Positions 1 through 10,847 of a stretch of DNA of 64,000 nucleotides are shown piece by piece. The stretch comes from Phialocephala subalpina (Eukaryota > Ascomycota > Leotiomycetes > Helotiales > Mollisiaceae), in assembly GCA_900073065.1 (NCBI GenBank), contig FJOG01000027.1, forward strand, positions 361,148-425,147, written 5' to 3'. The translations under genes were made by a program, and so were the position numbers. Positions within the stretch are counted from its first letter, which is position 1; each line of letters begins with the position of its first letter. The notes under the pieces were generated by a model, which was given only the letters and a program-made list of their open reading frames with translations, made no database searches and was not told where the DNA came from.

Positions 1-162
1 CAGCTTGCTTTGATGGAACTTCGCATTGTCACTGCGAGGTTGGTGACCGGATTTGACATTGCCTTTGCGCCAGGCGAAACTGGAAAGGGCCTGTTGGAGG
101 AGACGAAAGATGTGTTTACGATGGAAGTTGCATCTTTGATGCTGGTGTTCACGAGGATATAA
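1..162 (+). CDS. Cytochrome P450, C-terminal end only (5' part outside window)
   Basis: The first 53 codons run open from base 1 to a TAA at 160-162. They read QLALMELRIVTARLVTGFDI and then a segment with FAPGE and a final LMLVFTRI. This is the segment that directly follows the heme-binding Cys loop of fungal microsomal P450s: the L-helix QLALMELR, the FDI(A)FAPGE strand, and the beta-strand end. The Cys itself lies upstream of the window. P450s are ER-bound monooxygenases; the substrate cannot be judged from this tail. Nothing in the visible part looks damaged. Confidence 0.8.
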   Translation, partial: QLALMELRIVTARLVTGFDIAFAPGETGKGLLEETKDVFTMEVASLMLVFTRI

Positions 163-349
163 AATTGACCACGTCCGTGCACCATGAAAAGGCAGAGCAT
201 AGGACTTGGAAGCATGGAAACCAATCGATACTCTTTATCTGAGTGCGAATTAATAATTCAACAGCAGGAAACTTTGTACCAGCAACATAAAAGTCCTCAT
301 TCTTTAAGTCACGTGCTGCCAGTCATACCTACGACCTGCCCCCTCTCTT

Positions 350-1698
350 TTGATCACGCACCACAAGCTCATTTATCCTTGTCGCTTCCAAGAAGAATCG
401 AAGGCCAGATCAGATGTAGTGTTAGTTATGCTTTCCCTTCGGATGTCAACTTGCACGAGGAAGATAAAGTCCGTCTCTCAGACCCATCTCGTCAACATCT
501 TCAATATCTACAACACTATCGACATCATTCTTTGCAAAACACAACCAAACAACATTGCAAGCGTCTACACGATGACGCCACACATCAAGAGCAAGATTGA
601 TGAGATGACCGAGCATTTGACCTTCGATACCACTGCACCACCTCAAACAGCTTTTTGGAAAGGGCTTGGCTTGTTCTTACAGCGCCTGCCAAAACTCAAG
701 GATCTTCGCCTAGGTTTCTATCCTTTTCATACTGGGCTCGTCGACGGAGGGACTTGGAAAGACTCCTCAGCTGGCGGGTGGTACGTACCATTGTGGATGA
801 TGCTCGGAGAATACACCTGGAAGTCACTAGAGAGCTTGCGATTGGATGGCTTAGTTCTCTGCGAATCTGGACTCGCCGAATTTTTCGGACGACACTCGGA
901 TACTTTGAAGTCTATTGTCCTCTCGAACTTGGGTCTCTAGCTTGGTAGCCTCGAGGACGTGTTGACATATCTCGCTGCCATTCCCCTGAAACACTTCAGC
1001 ATATCATGTTTCTGTGAGGCATTTCACAGTATGAGTGGCAACAGTGAAAGATACAGATTCGGGCCATGCGTTGACGCCATCGACGAACACTGGTCCACCA
1101 AGTTCAAAGCACATGTCCAGATGCGTAGTCGTCAATGTGAGAGGCAGTGGGAGATCAGTGGTCGTTTGAATTCTCGAAAGGAGTGTGCCCAGCTTGAGAA
1201 GTGTGTCTTGGAAGGATTTGCGTGGTATGATCTTCGCTACCTATACCCGCGACACGAGGATATTCCACTTTCCCACATGCAAATTGCACTCATTGTCCCA
1301 CGAGAATAGATGAAGTAGAGGCCTAGTGGAGGAGTGGGCTCACGACGTCTTTAGTTCAAAATCAGGACTGGGTGGTTCAGGAACCTCCTAGTATTGGTGA
1401 GAGTTTGATTGTTGGTGTCTACGATGGCGATGGATATGATGAATTTGGATTCGGTCGTGCCAAAGTCTACCTACCTGATCAGGTTGATGAGCTGCGACGC
1501 CTTCTCGGGATGTATGACTTCGATTCCGTCATAAATCTAGGGGCTAAAATGCATCGCCAAATACGAGAAGGGATCGTAAGCCGCATCTCAACATGTTCTC
1601 AAGCTGATCATGGCTCTATTGTAGCAGCCTTGAGAGACACAGATCTAGGCAGGAAGAACTGTCAGCGTAGTACAAGGCGTACCGGATATAGTATCTAG
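350..1698 (+). pseudogene. Decayed F-box/LRR-like gene, copy 1
   Basis: A reading frame from 350 is broken by TAG at 938-940 and resumes at once in the same frame to 1309. A further stretch (1372-1698) is open in another frame, so at least one frameshift is also present. The readable part has leucine-rich segments such as FWKGLGLFLQRLPKLKDLRL and SLRLDGLVLCESGLAEF, typical of fungal F-box-associated leucine-rich proteins. A matching copy lies at 5602-6567 (shared FWKGLGL, RLDGL.LCE(T/S)GL and WYVPLW). The stop follows L-G-L in L-G-L-stop-L-G-S, and copy 2 has Trp at that site. No F-box was recognised at the N-terminus. I infer a pseudogene; a short truncated protein remains possible. Confidence 0.6.
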
Positions 1699-2971
1699 CG
1701 AGAGTGTACCTTCGTAGGAGCAACAATGCTGTGTCGGAGTGAGGGACATCAAAGATTAAGGACCCATTACTTGCGACGAAACGGTACCGGCAGTCAGCGA
1801 GTTGTTTGGCGTAATTGTTAATTGAATTGATTCATCCGAAATGTTGTCGCTACTGTGACTGTTGAGCTTCCATAATTCTCATGACTGCGCGACGATATGA
1901 GTGTTATGTTACCAGGAAAAGCAATCGCCTCTGAAAACGACGTATTTACTTCATTGGACAGTCTAGATGGTGCTGTCCCAGATTCTCCCAGGCTGTTTGA
2001 GAGTTTATCAGCCCCCGGTGGGCTTTGGGGGCTTTTCGCTTAGACAATTCTCGCTAAAAGAGTATATCCTCAAGTCTTCCAATGCTTCAATGTGACGCAT
2101 CAAATCATCCCGAAATCCACCGCACCGATTCAATTACAAGGAAGAAATATGTCATATCGTCTTTACACTATAGGCAAGCGCAATTTATGTTCGAAGCTTA
2201 ACCTTGCTTCGAGTCCTTGACGCCCGATAATTCAGACACCTGATATCTGAATGTTTCAGATATTGCCGTGCCTCACCGCCTTAGCTAGCACGACTTTGCT
2301 ATTTTTGAAAGTCTGACTTCACTCTTCACAACCAACAGGACGAATGGAAAGTCCGGCTTCAACCATCTGCCATTGTCTCAAGCACCCCTCCTTTCCCAAG
2401 GCATATGCGCCTACTCCTGAATGCACCAGTCTTGCACCCCTGAAGCGCTAAAACATAGTCCCGGTACCTAACGGTCGTTAACCTGAGTCTCGGTCCCGAA
2501 AACAAAGTACAACTTCCTCCTACAAGCTTTCATCTGACTTGGATAGTCCCTGCGCCTCCCTGAGAAATGATCGAGCTAAGAATGACTGTAGGTCAATGAG
2601 GTCTCCAAACCCCTCTTCGGTCGCGAAGGAGGACCACCAAACTTCCTTCTTCTATGGACCACAACACAACTTCTCGCACATCCTTTCCTACAGACTACAG
2701 CTAAACAGCTCCGCCCTGCCAAGTAGTCTTGGCCCGTACCTTGGCAGATGCAAATCAACGTGGAATTTGGAGATGGAGGTCACTCGAGATCTGCCATTGG
2801 ACATGAGCACCGAAATGCGTGGTCCTGCAGGAGGGTGTAGTCCTCTTTTCTTGTTTGGGGGTTTGCATATATATCAAAAAACCCCTTGTGAAAGAGTCCA
2901 GACCACCATCTTCACTTCGTTTTTTTTACAATTCAGTTTCCTTTCACCTGAAAGAAGAGAAGTAAAAGACA
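1699..2971. other. Intergenic, no gene seen
   Basis: About 1.27 kb between the F-box relic and the beta-propeller gene. Open frames here (for example 2539-3057) have no recognisable domain and overlap the next gene's leader. The last 150 bases hold the propeller gene's likely core promoter (TATATAT at 2868-2874) and a pyrimidine-rich leader. Confidence 0.6.
2868..2874 (+). promoter_or_regulatory. TATA-like box of the beta-propeller gene
   Basis: TATATAT about 100 bases before the ATG at 2972, followed by a T-rich leader. Position and sequence fit a fungal TATA element; this is inferred, with no transcript evidence. Confidence 0.4.
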
Positions 2972-5233
2972 ATGCATTCTTCTCTCCTCGCCCTGCTGGG
3001 CCTCTTGGCAGCTCTAATCCTCGCAGCAAGATGCCCTTACGAGAACATGGGGAGTAGCTTTCTCACAATGTCGAACCCACACACCTTTTCTGCCCGACAG
3101 TCGTCTTCGGGCAATAAAGGGGTGTTCCTTATGAATCGAATCGGTCCTTCGACGTCAACTCTGTACGTGGCAAATGTCGATGGCACCAACGAACGTCAGC
3201 TACTGAACGGCTCTACGTATGATTATCACGCACAATTCTCGCCAGATGGACAATGGATTACTTTCACAAGCGAACGTAATGGTGATGGCAACTCAGATCT
3301 ATACCGTGTTCGAACAGATGGTACTGGCTTGGAGAAGATACTGGCAACATCGTCATTTGAGGATGAATTGGTCCTGTCTCCAAATGGAACACAAGTATGT
3401 CAACTTCTTAAAAGAACACGGCCAATTGCCTTCCAATGCTGCAGTTCAATCCTCGGTCTTGCCCCACCAACGCATGTCTTGGCATTCTCGAGCCGTCACC
3501 TACCCCTTTCAAGTTCCAGAAGGTGAATACAGACTGACATCGTAATAGGCCGCTTATGTATCTACCGCCAATGGATACAAGAACAATATCTGGGTCATGG
3601 ACCTCACAACCGGAATTTCGACGAACCTCACCAACACCAACACTGTGAAGGGTGTCTCCTGGAGCCCAGATGGTTATTTCAAACCCAGCTGGTCGCCTGA
3701 TGGACAATGGCTTGCATTTGCTTCTGATCGGAACACCAACTGGTAAGTCCTCATCTCTTGAAGAAACATCTTACCTTCCTTGCTCCTGACGTCTCGGTAC
3801 TCGGGATGTGGAGTACCCATGCATGCCGAAGCAAAAATGGGGCATGCAGCGCCACTTCCGAGATCTGCGAAAGGATTACGTTGACTCCGAGATTGCTCAG
3901 GACCGGCCACGGTAATGGAACTGGATGGGAACACACTCAGGAACTGTCCGTCTATGTCATCAAACCTGATGGGACTGGCTTTCGACAGCTGGCGACAAAG
4001 GCCGGATACTCACTCGGCTCACCGAAGTGGTCACCGGATGGTAGCCGAGTCGTCTACTACGAGATCTCACGAGAGTTCACCTGGAATGCACATAGACCTG
4101 AAGATATCAACATCACCACCTCCCAGATCGTCTCGGTAGACTTTGCAACTGGCCTCGACCGTATTGAGGAAACTACCGGTGATACGTTGGCGTTGTATCC
4201 GCAATACGTGAATAATAACACGATCGGCTATTTCGTGAAGGGTCCTGTGGGCTCTGAGGGACTCTACTACACCTCCAACTTGACGACAGTCTCGGGTGCT
4301 GACTTTCGCTCACCCGCATGGTCGCCAGATGGAAACACTATCATCTATGAGAAGACGGGATGGACCATCCGTCCCATGGAGAAGCAACTATACAGTTGGG
4401 ATGCTGATTGGGACTACCGCTTTACTGATGTCTTCCCGGAATTGTCGCTTCAAGGAAGACTGGCCATCACTCAGAAACAACTCGGCAACTCGTCCATCGT
4501 AACGATGAACCCCAACGATACGGACTTGAAAGACGTATTCGACGTTTTCAGCACCGATCAAGTCGATCCCGCTCTAGTTGTCCAAGGTTTGGCGGGTGCA
4601 TTCCAACCATCATACTCGCCTGATGGACAATGGATTTCCTTCGGTCTTGGCTCATGGTTCCAAGAGCGTGCTGTCTACACAGCATACATCTACCGTGTCA
4701 CAGCAAATGGCTCGCACTACGAGCAGCTCACCAACGGCTCCATCAACTCAGGATTTCCTAGCTACTCCCACGACGGCAACTCTCTCGTTTACCGCGTCTG
4801 GAGCGACGATGTCGTCGGTCTACGACTTATGAACCTCACTGATAAGACCGTCACAGTGCTCACTGACCAGCCTGACAACCTTCCTCACTTCTCACCCAAC
4901 GGCTCTCGCATCCTCTTCACTCGCAAGATGAACGCGACCAACTTCGACGTCTGCACCATGAACCCGGACGGTACCGATCTGCAAGTGCTCACCTCGAGCG
5001 GCGCAAATGATGCCCATGCTGTGTGGACGGCAGATGGGAGAATCATGTGGTCGAGCGGGATGTATGGGTTCCGTGCTGAGGCTGCTACTTATGATGATAC
5101 GTTCCAGCCTTATGGACAAATTTTCATCATGAATGCTGATGGGTCGGAGAAGCAGATTCTTACTGATAGCATGTGGGAGGATTCGATGCCTCTTTATCTT
5201 CCCAACGATGTCTTGTATTCGATCGCTAGCTAA
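2972..5233 (+). CDS. Secreted TolB/PD40-type beta-propeller protein
   Basis: Exons 2972-3394, 3549-3742 and 3901-5233; introns start GTATGT and GTAAGT and end AG, giving 649 aa. The N-terminus is a hydrophobic leader (MHSSLLALLGLLAALILAA) suggesting secretion. The rest is a series of PD40/WD40-like blades, each centred on SPDG or a variant (SPDGQW, SPDGSR, SPDGNT, SHDGNS, SPNGSR) and often preceded by N-x-DGT and T/L-x-x-L-T turns. These are the marks of the TolB/DPP6-type six- or seven-bladed propeller. No peptidase triad or other catalytic domain follows the blades, so a binding role is more likely than catalysis; the partner is unknown. Many N-x-S/T sites suit a glycosylated extracellular protein. 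The gene sits between two related decayed F-box-like copies. Confidence 0.85.
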
Positions 5234-5601
5234 TGGACCTTGGGTTTTGTTGGAAGTAAACACCTTCGTTGTCCAACTTTTGACTGGATTTTCTCAGGTT
5301 ATGTTGGGCTGGGCTGGCATACAAAGGGTCCAGAAAGTCCTAGCTGGGCTGGGACATTCAAATCGCTATTTAAAAGCGGGCCACAGTCGTTATTTCAAAG
5401 TACATAGCTTTGTGGGTATGGATTTTTGATGTTCACTTGCGATTACTCCTCTTGTCCTAGTGGTAGATTCAAAGGTGAGCCCATCCAACGTCTCTTTCCC
5501 GATTTAGCGAGCCTCTCGATATCTTCCACAAAACGCGCCTTCGTCGACAACCAACTTCACGCACGCGACACCGACCTTTCAACTCCGTCATCGATAGCAA
5601 C
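5234..5601. other. Short intergenic stretch
   Basis: 368 bases between the propeller stop and the readable start of F-box-like copy 2. It contains a short GCTGGGCTGG-type imperfect repeat near 5308-5352. A decayed N-terminal exon of copy 2 could lie here, but none is recognisable. Confidence 0.5.
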
Positions 5602-6567
5602 ATGGAAGGCACGAGCGAAATGAAAGACGGTGTAAGCCATGGTACGGGTATACTCGACAAACCCTTGAGGGGTCTGGCATCGCACTTGGTCCATTTGACC
5701 TCACTTCGGCTCACTTTCGAAGCTACCACATCTCCCCATGTGAAGTTCTGGAAGGGACTAGGCTTGTTACTTACGCCAATCCCTAGCCTTAAGAGCTTGC
5801 GCTTCGGTTTCGCGCCTTTCGAATTCGATCAGCCTGATGACACATGCTAGATGTACACTCCTAATGTCGACCTGTTTCCGTGGTATGTCCCTCTCTGGAA
5901 GGTGTTTGGTGGCCCTACATGGCAGAACCTCAGAAAGCTTCGATTAGATGGTCTACTGGTGTGCGAGACAGGGTTGTTGGAATTTCTAAGTCGCCATGCC
6001 AAATCCTTGCGAGATCTGGAGTTTGCCAACATCGGACTTTGGTTAGGAAGCTTCCGAGGTCTCATGGCCGAGTTGCGAATGAAATTGACTCTGGAAAGAT
6101 TCTGTATTTGGGGACTGACGAGAGCTATTCACTCGACAAACGAACATTGGCGAATCTGGAGGTCTTTGGATCTTAGCGACGAGAACTGATCGGACCATCT
6201 TGTGTACACTGTCCAGGAATTATCCCCATACCGACCATGCTCCAAGACAGGTGATGGGTGGAAGAGGGAGCATTCGCGACCAGATGTCCCAGAGCGCCTA
6301 GAACATTTCATGACCACTATTAAATCCCAATGGCCACTTCAGGACTCGGACATGCTTCGCTCCCTTGTTCCCGGCCGCTTCGATGGGGATACGCTGCATA
6401 CACCTGCCTTTCAAGACTGTATCAAGTCGATTTCGGACATTGATTCGGGGTGGGACATTGGCCGTCATCTTTGGCAGGAGACCGCTGTCTTTTCGTGGTT
6501 ATGTCGAGTGTTGATTCTTGTAATGCGGTACCAAAACTTACATCAGGATAGTCGTAGCGTAACTTGA
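5602..6567 (+). pseudogene. Decayed F-box/LRR-like gene, copy 2
   Basis: One reading frame covers 5602-6567 but is interrupted by TAG at 5848-5850 and TGA at 6187-6189; all three segments share the frame. Leucine-rich segments (SLRLTFEA, FWKGLGLLLTPIPSLKSLRF, KLRLDGLLVCETGLLEF) match copy 1 at 350-1309. At the position where copy 1 has its TAG, this copy keeps Trp (G-L-W-L-G-S). The stops are isolated with no frameshift, which is unusual for old decay and fits point transitions. An intron removing the first stop was considered, but no good GT..AG pair was seen. Function unknown beyond a leucine-rich, possibly F-box, adaptor. Confidence 0.6.
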
Positions 6568-6740
6568 GGCTTGCACTCAAAGCTGTAACCCGAGTAACAA
6601 TCACACGATACTTGATAACGATCAGAAATGTAGTATGTGTTTCATCTCTCACCATGTTTCCACCTAAATCGGGAGCTCCTCACCAAACCATGCACATTTT
6701 CGATAACTTGTCTTCCACCAGTCCTCCCGGAACTGCCGCT

Positions 6741-7846
6741 TCAAGCCTTCGCATTCGTATCCATCGCCTTCGCCACAACCGGATCCACAAACCCCAACTT
6801 CCTATCCCCAACATTATTCAATCCCCAAGCTGTCGAACTCCCATCATGCACCGTAGTCCTCCTCATATCCCTCTTATACACCCCCTCAAAACTCCCACCC
6901 GTCGCCCTGTGCATCACACACGTATTATCCCAAATAACCAAATCACCCTCTTGCTCCCACTCCACTTCACATACAAACTTGTCTTGTGTCGCAAAATTTA
7001 TCAATATATCTAACATCTCGTCGGATTTCTCAGGAGAGAGTCCTTCGATGTGGTGCGCGTGTCGGGCTATGTAAAGATTCTTTCGGCCAGATGGTTCATG
7101 TGTTTGGAGGAGTTTGTGTTTTGTCATTTTGTATTCTAGAGGGTTAAGGTCTTTGAAATATTCTGGGGAGCCCATTTTGCGGGAATGGAAGAGGGAATGG
7201 GCGCAGATGTAGTTGTTCTCCTCAAGCTGAGTTTTCAGGTCCTGGGGAAGGTTGTCGAATGCGGTGCGGGTGTCGGCGAACATGGTTGAGCCGCCTGTGT
7301 TTGGTGGTGGGAGAGTATGGGCGAGGAGGAGGGAGTAAGAGGCTCGGCGGGGGTTGAAGGAGGAGTCGACGTGCCAGAGTCCGTTTCCCTGAGTATTGGT
7401 CAGTAAGAGATTGGGATTTCAAGGGAGAAGGAGAGCAGACCTTGTTGTAATGTGTCCTGGGACTGTCAATCGGAATTACATTGTCTGCATCATCCAAGTT
7501 TCCAGCATCGAAGAGTTCATAGTATGGAAACTTAGGCTTCCGTCCATTTGTGAGGTACGGTTTGATATCGTCAAGCTCACCAAACAGGCGAGAGAACTCG
7601 ACATGTCTTGTATCATCTAGACCTGTGTCACGAAATACGCAGACTCCATACTTGACCTTGTCAGCTTTCTTCTCTCTGACGTTGTGTTGGAGTGCATACC
7701 TTTGCTAAAGCATCTCTGACCTCCTGAAAGACTTCCGGCTCAACAGGTCTGGAAAAATCCACCCCTCCAACCTCAGCGACGAAAGTCGGAGCAAGTTCCT
7801 TAATCGTGATATGTTTGTATGGACTTTCTTGAATTAGGCCAGGCAT
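6741..7846 (-). CDS. TauD/TfdA-family Fe(II)/2-oxoglutarate dioxygenase
   Basis: Exons 7700-7846, 7441-7650 and 6741-7388 give 334 aa, the usual family length. The non-heme iron site is visible: H-x-D in GLWHVDSSF, the distal His in CVMHRATGG, and the 2-oxoglutarate-binding Arg in YKRDMRRTTV. The N-terminus (ITIKELAPTFVAEVGGVDFS and AKYGVCVFRDTGLDD) matches the fungal group called alpha-ketoglutarate-dependent 2,4-dichlorophenoxyacetate or taurine dioxygenase. The enzyme should couple 2-oxoglutarate decarboxylation to hydroxylation of a small acid; the true substrate cannot be told. Intron 2 begins GTCTGC, an uncommon donor, but has a CTGAC branch and CAG end. It is divergent from the dienelactone-hydrolase-like gene, with 534 bases between the starts. 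Confidence 0.9.
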
Positions 7847-8380
7847 ATTGATATCTTTGGTAACTTTGGAAGCGAGAGATCGTTAACCTTTATCCAGATG
7901 AAGTTGTCCAGACAAGCATCTTATCTAGTGACAGGATGTGGGAAAGCCCCACATGGTACCCTCCCAGGAGTGGAGGATGCGGGGTACGGTTCAGACGGCT
8001 GTCTGCATCCCTGGCTTCTGCTCCTATCGACTCTATCGCTCGGGGAGGATTAGAAGCTCCACTGGGAGAATTTGCGACGAACTTCGGCAAGTGAAGCGAG
8101 GAAAAAGGGGGATTTAGTGGCATTTTGGCGAGGGAATGCCAAGGTTGAGGCTTTTCGCAGATAGGCAGCAGCTGGACGTCGTCGTCGTGAACAAGGATTG
8201 ATTCGATACTTAGCGATCCGCAAGTTTGTTTCCTTGCGCCCTTGCTGTCAGCAAGATTGAGGTTACGCCGAAGTCAAAGGAAAGGCGTGGAGATGAAACT
8301 TACATAAATGGTCTCGAAGTCTCGCTCGCGAGAGGGTGAAAGGGCCGAACCTTATCAGCAACAACTAGAACGAAGTAATC
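7847..8380. promoter_or_regulatory. Shared divergent promoter region, dioxygenase and hydrolase
   Basis: 534 bases separate the ATG of the minus-strand dioxygenase (7846) from the ATG of the plus-strand hydrolase (8381). No coding potential is seen. The head-to-head arrangement makes co-regulation possible; no specific operator is recognised. Confidence 0.45.
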
Positions 8381-9322
8381 ATGACTGAAAGTCTTCATCC
8401 CTGCTGCGACCCATCGTCTCCAAGCCCGATATGGGAAGGGAACCCAACGGGAACCATAATCTCAATCTGCGGTATCGAAACTTACATCGCTCACCCAAAT
8501 GCACGAGATCTATCCTCCGATCAGCACCCAAGTTCAAACCCAAAACACGAAAAAGTCATACTCTTCCTAACAGAAGGCCACGGCATTTACCTCCCAAACG
8601 CCCAACTCCTCGCCGACTCCTTCGCGCACCAGCTCTCCATACCAGTCATAATGCCCGACCAATTCGCCGGCCAAGCTCGCCTACCAAAGGACATTGTTCC
8701 CTCCTTCCCATCATCTCACGCAACCGTTCCTTGGACGGAAGACAAGGACGATCCAAATTATGAACTCAGAGGATTGAAGGCACCGGTGAAAGAGAATTCG
8801 GAGACTTCAGATGCATATAGATTCGAGAAACCACCGTGGTGGAAGAAGCAAGCTGAAGGCGAATTTGAGAAGTGGAAGGCGAGACATGAGCCGATTGTCA
8901 CTGACCCAATACTCGAGAAGGTCGTAGGCTGGATTCGCGAGACATACGGAGAGGATGTGAAAATCGGTGGGATCGGGTATTGTTTCGGTGGTCGATATAT
9001 CATGCGTCTCATGGGCGCAGGAGTAATCGATGTAGGTGTCGTCAATCATCCTAGCTTCTATACCATGGATGAAGTCGCGAAATTGGGGAACGGAACGAGA
9101 TTGGCTATATTCGCAGCGGAGAAAGATGATATTTTGCCAAAGGAGAAGAGGAGGGAGACGGAGGATGTTTTGGAGGGGACGGAAACGACGTGGCGTAGTA
9201 CCGTGTATAGTGGGACGGAACATGGGTTTAGTGTTCGAGGAGATTTGACTGTGAAGGAGGTGAGGTTGGCGAAGGAGAGTGCATTCAGGGGTGCGGTGCA
9301 GTGGTTTAGGGAATGGCTGTGA
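8381..9322 (+). CDS. Dienelactone hydrolase family protein
   Basis: Single exon, 313 aa. The alpha/beta-hydrolase elements of the DLH family are present: LFLTEGHGIYLPNAQLLAD at the oxyanion strand, the cysteine nucleophile C201 in GIGYCFGGRY, the acid D249/D250 in FAAEKDDILP, and H281 in GTEHGFSVRG. An insertion (about residues 115-160) before the nucleophile is typical of the longer fungal members. Bacterial DLH opens dienelactone in chlorocatechol degradation; fungal members are broad esterases or lactonases, so the substrate is open. The neighbouring TfdA-like dioxygenase makes degradation of an aromatic or other small acid a fair guess. Confidence 0.9.
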   Translation: MTESLHPCCDPSSPSPIWEGNPTGTIISICGIETYIAHPNARDLSSDQHPSSNPKHEKVILFLTEGHGIYLPNAQLLADSFAHQLSIPVIMPDQFAGQARLPKDIVPSFPSSHATVPWTEDKDDPNYELRGLKAPVKENSETSDAYRFEKPPWWKKQAEGEFEKWKARHEPIVTDPILEKVVGWIRETYGEDVKIGGIGYCFGGRYIMRLMGAGVIDVGVVNHPSFYTMDEVAKLGNGTRLAIFAAEKDDILPKEKRRETEDVLEGTETTWRSTVYSGTEHGFSVRGDLTVKEVRLAKESAFRGAVQWFREWL

Positions 9323-9529
9323 GATGAGAGGGGACTTCGTTTACGATTAAAGGGGCATGTTGATGCAACGCAAGAAACAAAAACATATGAAGGGGCACAG
9401 AAATGATTCCACTTGGCAAAGTAATGCATTTGCCGTGACAGCTTTCCAAACGCGATCAAGTACGAAGACAAAGAGGAGCATAAATCAACCGAGTCCAAAG
9501 GTTGCATGAATTGCATACCAGCTCAGCAT

Positions 9530-10479
9530 TCATGCTCCAGGCCACTTCCTCCCCGCCACAGCCCCTCCGTCGACCAAAAGGTCAACGCCAGAAATAAAAC
9601 TGCTCTCACGACTTGCCAAGAAAGCCACCGCATTCGCAATATCATCAGGCGTTCCCATCCTCTTCATTGCACTCATCGCAATCATAGCCCTCATACCCTC
9701 TCCACCAGGTGCATCAAGCTGAGCCTGTGCAAGCCCAGTCAGAATCACACCAGGGCTGACACTGTTCACTCTGGCTCCCTTCTTCCCGTAAGCTACAGCA
9801 GCAGCTTGTACTCTGAGCTGATTTCCGCGTTTCGCGACTGCGTAGGCCATGCCTGCTGCTGCACCTTCTCCGCTGAGATCGATGTCTTTGTGTTGAAGGA
9901 GCTGACCTCTAGGAGCTGTTGCAAAATGATTCTCGAGTTCAGGAGAGAGTGGAATCATATTTCCCGCCATGCTCGCAATACACACGAGAGAGGTGCCATG
10001 AGAAACGACTGGGAGGAAGGCATCTATGACGTTGGCGGTTCCCAGGAGATCGATCGTGAAAATCTGTCGAGAGTTTGAAGAGCCGGGTGCTACGCCTGCA
10101 GTGTGAACGATTGCATCAATTGGCCCGAGAGCTGCGGCGGCTTGGGCTGCTTTGTGAACTGCGTCGTAGGAAGAGACGTCCATTGAGATGCTGGAGACAG
10201 TGTGGCCTTCGGATCGGAGAGACTGCTCGGCTTTGTCGAGCATGGCGCGAGAGTAGTCGGCCAAGAATATGTTTCGACCGCTGCCGAGACGGCGAGCGAT
10301 GGCTAAACCCACTGCAACGACTTAGTACGGTGTTTTCTGAAAGCAATGAGAGCTGAGAGAGTGAAAACTGAGCGGCAGTTTCGATTCAACAAAATCGGAT
10401 AGGCAACACAAAAAAAGGACTCCATACTGCCTCCAGCTCCGATGATAGCCAATACATTGCGTCCCGCAACTTGAGCCAT
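9530..10479 (-). CDS. Short-chain dehydrogenase/reductase (SDR)
   Basis: Exons 10428-10479 and 9530-10311, joined in phase 1, give 277 aa. The intron splits the cofactor motif, and joining restores AIIGAGGMGLAIARRLG, a classical Gly-rich NAD(P)-binding turn. The downstream order is SDR: MDVSS acidic site, IDAIVHTAGVAPGSS, a catalytic Y-x-x-x-K in AYAVAKRGN, then RVNSVSPGVILTG and a C-terminal GVDLLVDGG. It should be a soluble NAD(P)-dependent alcohol/ketone oxidoreductase. It ends about 207 bases from the hydrolase stop (convergent) and is followed upstream by a Zn2Cys6 gene on the same strand. The chosen ATG (10479) gives the standard 10-residue lead to the nucleotide-binding strand. Confidence 0.9.
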
Positions 10480-10847
10480 TTTAACGTTTAGTTCTTTGGA
10501 TTGCAAATGGAAGGGGAAGTGAGATGTCTCAAACGAGAGGAAACCTCAAGGTCAAGCAACGTCGAATTTATATAGGTGGAAATCTCGAAAGCGTTCAAGA
10601 GCCCTCTTCTAATTAGCCAATCGCAAATCAAAGCGTAGACAGGGTTCATGATCTGAGCACCAGCCCACTCTGTGGCCTGATACGAAATTTGCACCAACCC
10701 AGGCATCTCTATAGCCGACACGTGATAGCACTCAGCACGTGCCTTGCTTTCACACAAGAAGGCGTGTAGCTTTTGGAGAGTCAGGTTGTTGCAGGAAGAG
10801 GGCTGACGTTTTGTCGATGGGCGGTGAGTTTGATCCTGAGCGACTTT
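10480..10847. other. Upstream region of the SDR gene
   Basis: 368 bases between the SDR ATG and the end of the regulator gene. It holds a minus-strand TATATAAA at 10567-10574, about 90 bases before the SDR ATG, a plausible TATA box. No coding signal. Confidence 0.5.
10567..10574 (-). promoter_or_regulatory. TATA-like box of the SDR gene
   Basis: TATATAAA read on the minus strand, about 90 bases upstream of the ATG at 10479. Inferred from sequence and spacing only. Confidence 0.4.

Noticed and set aside
5848..5850. Intron removing the TAG in F-box-like copy 2
   Set aside because: No GT..AG pair with a branch site spans the stop and keeps the frame.
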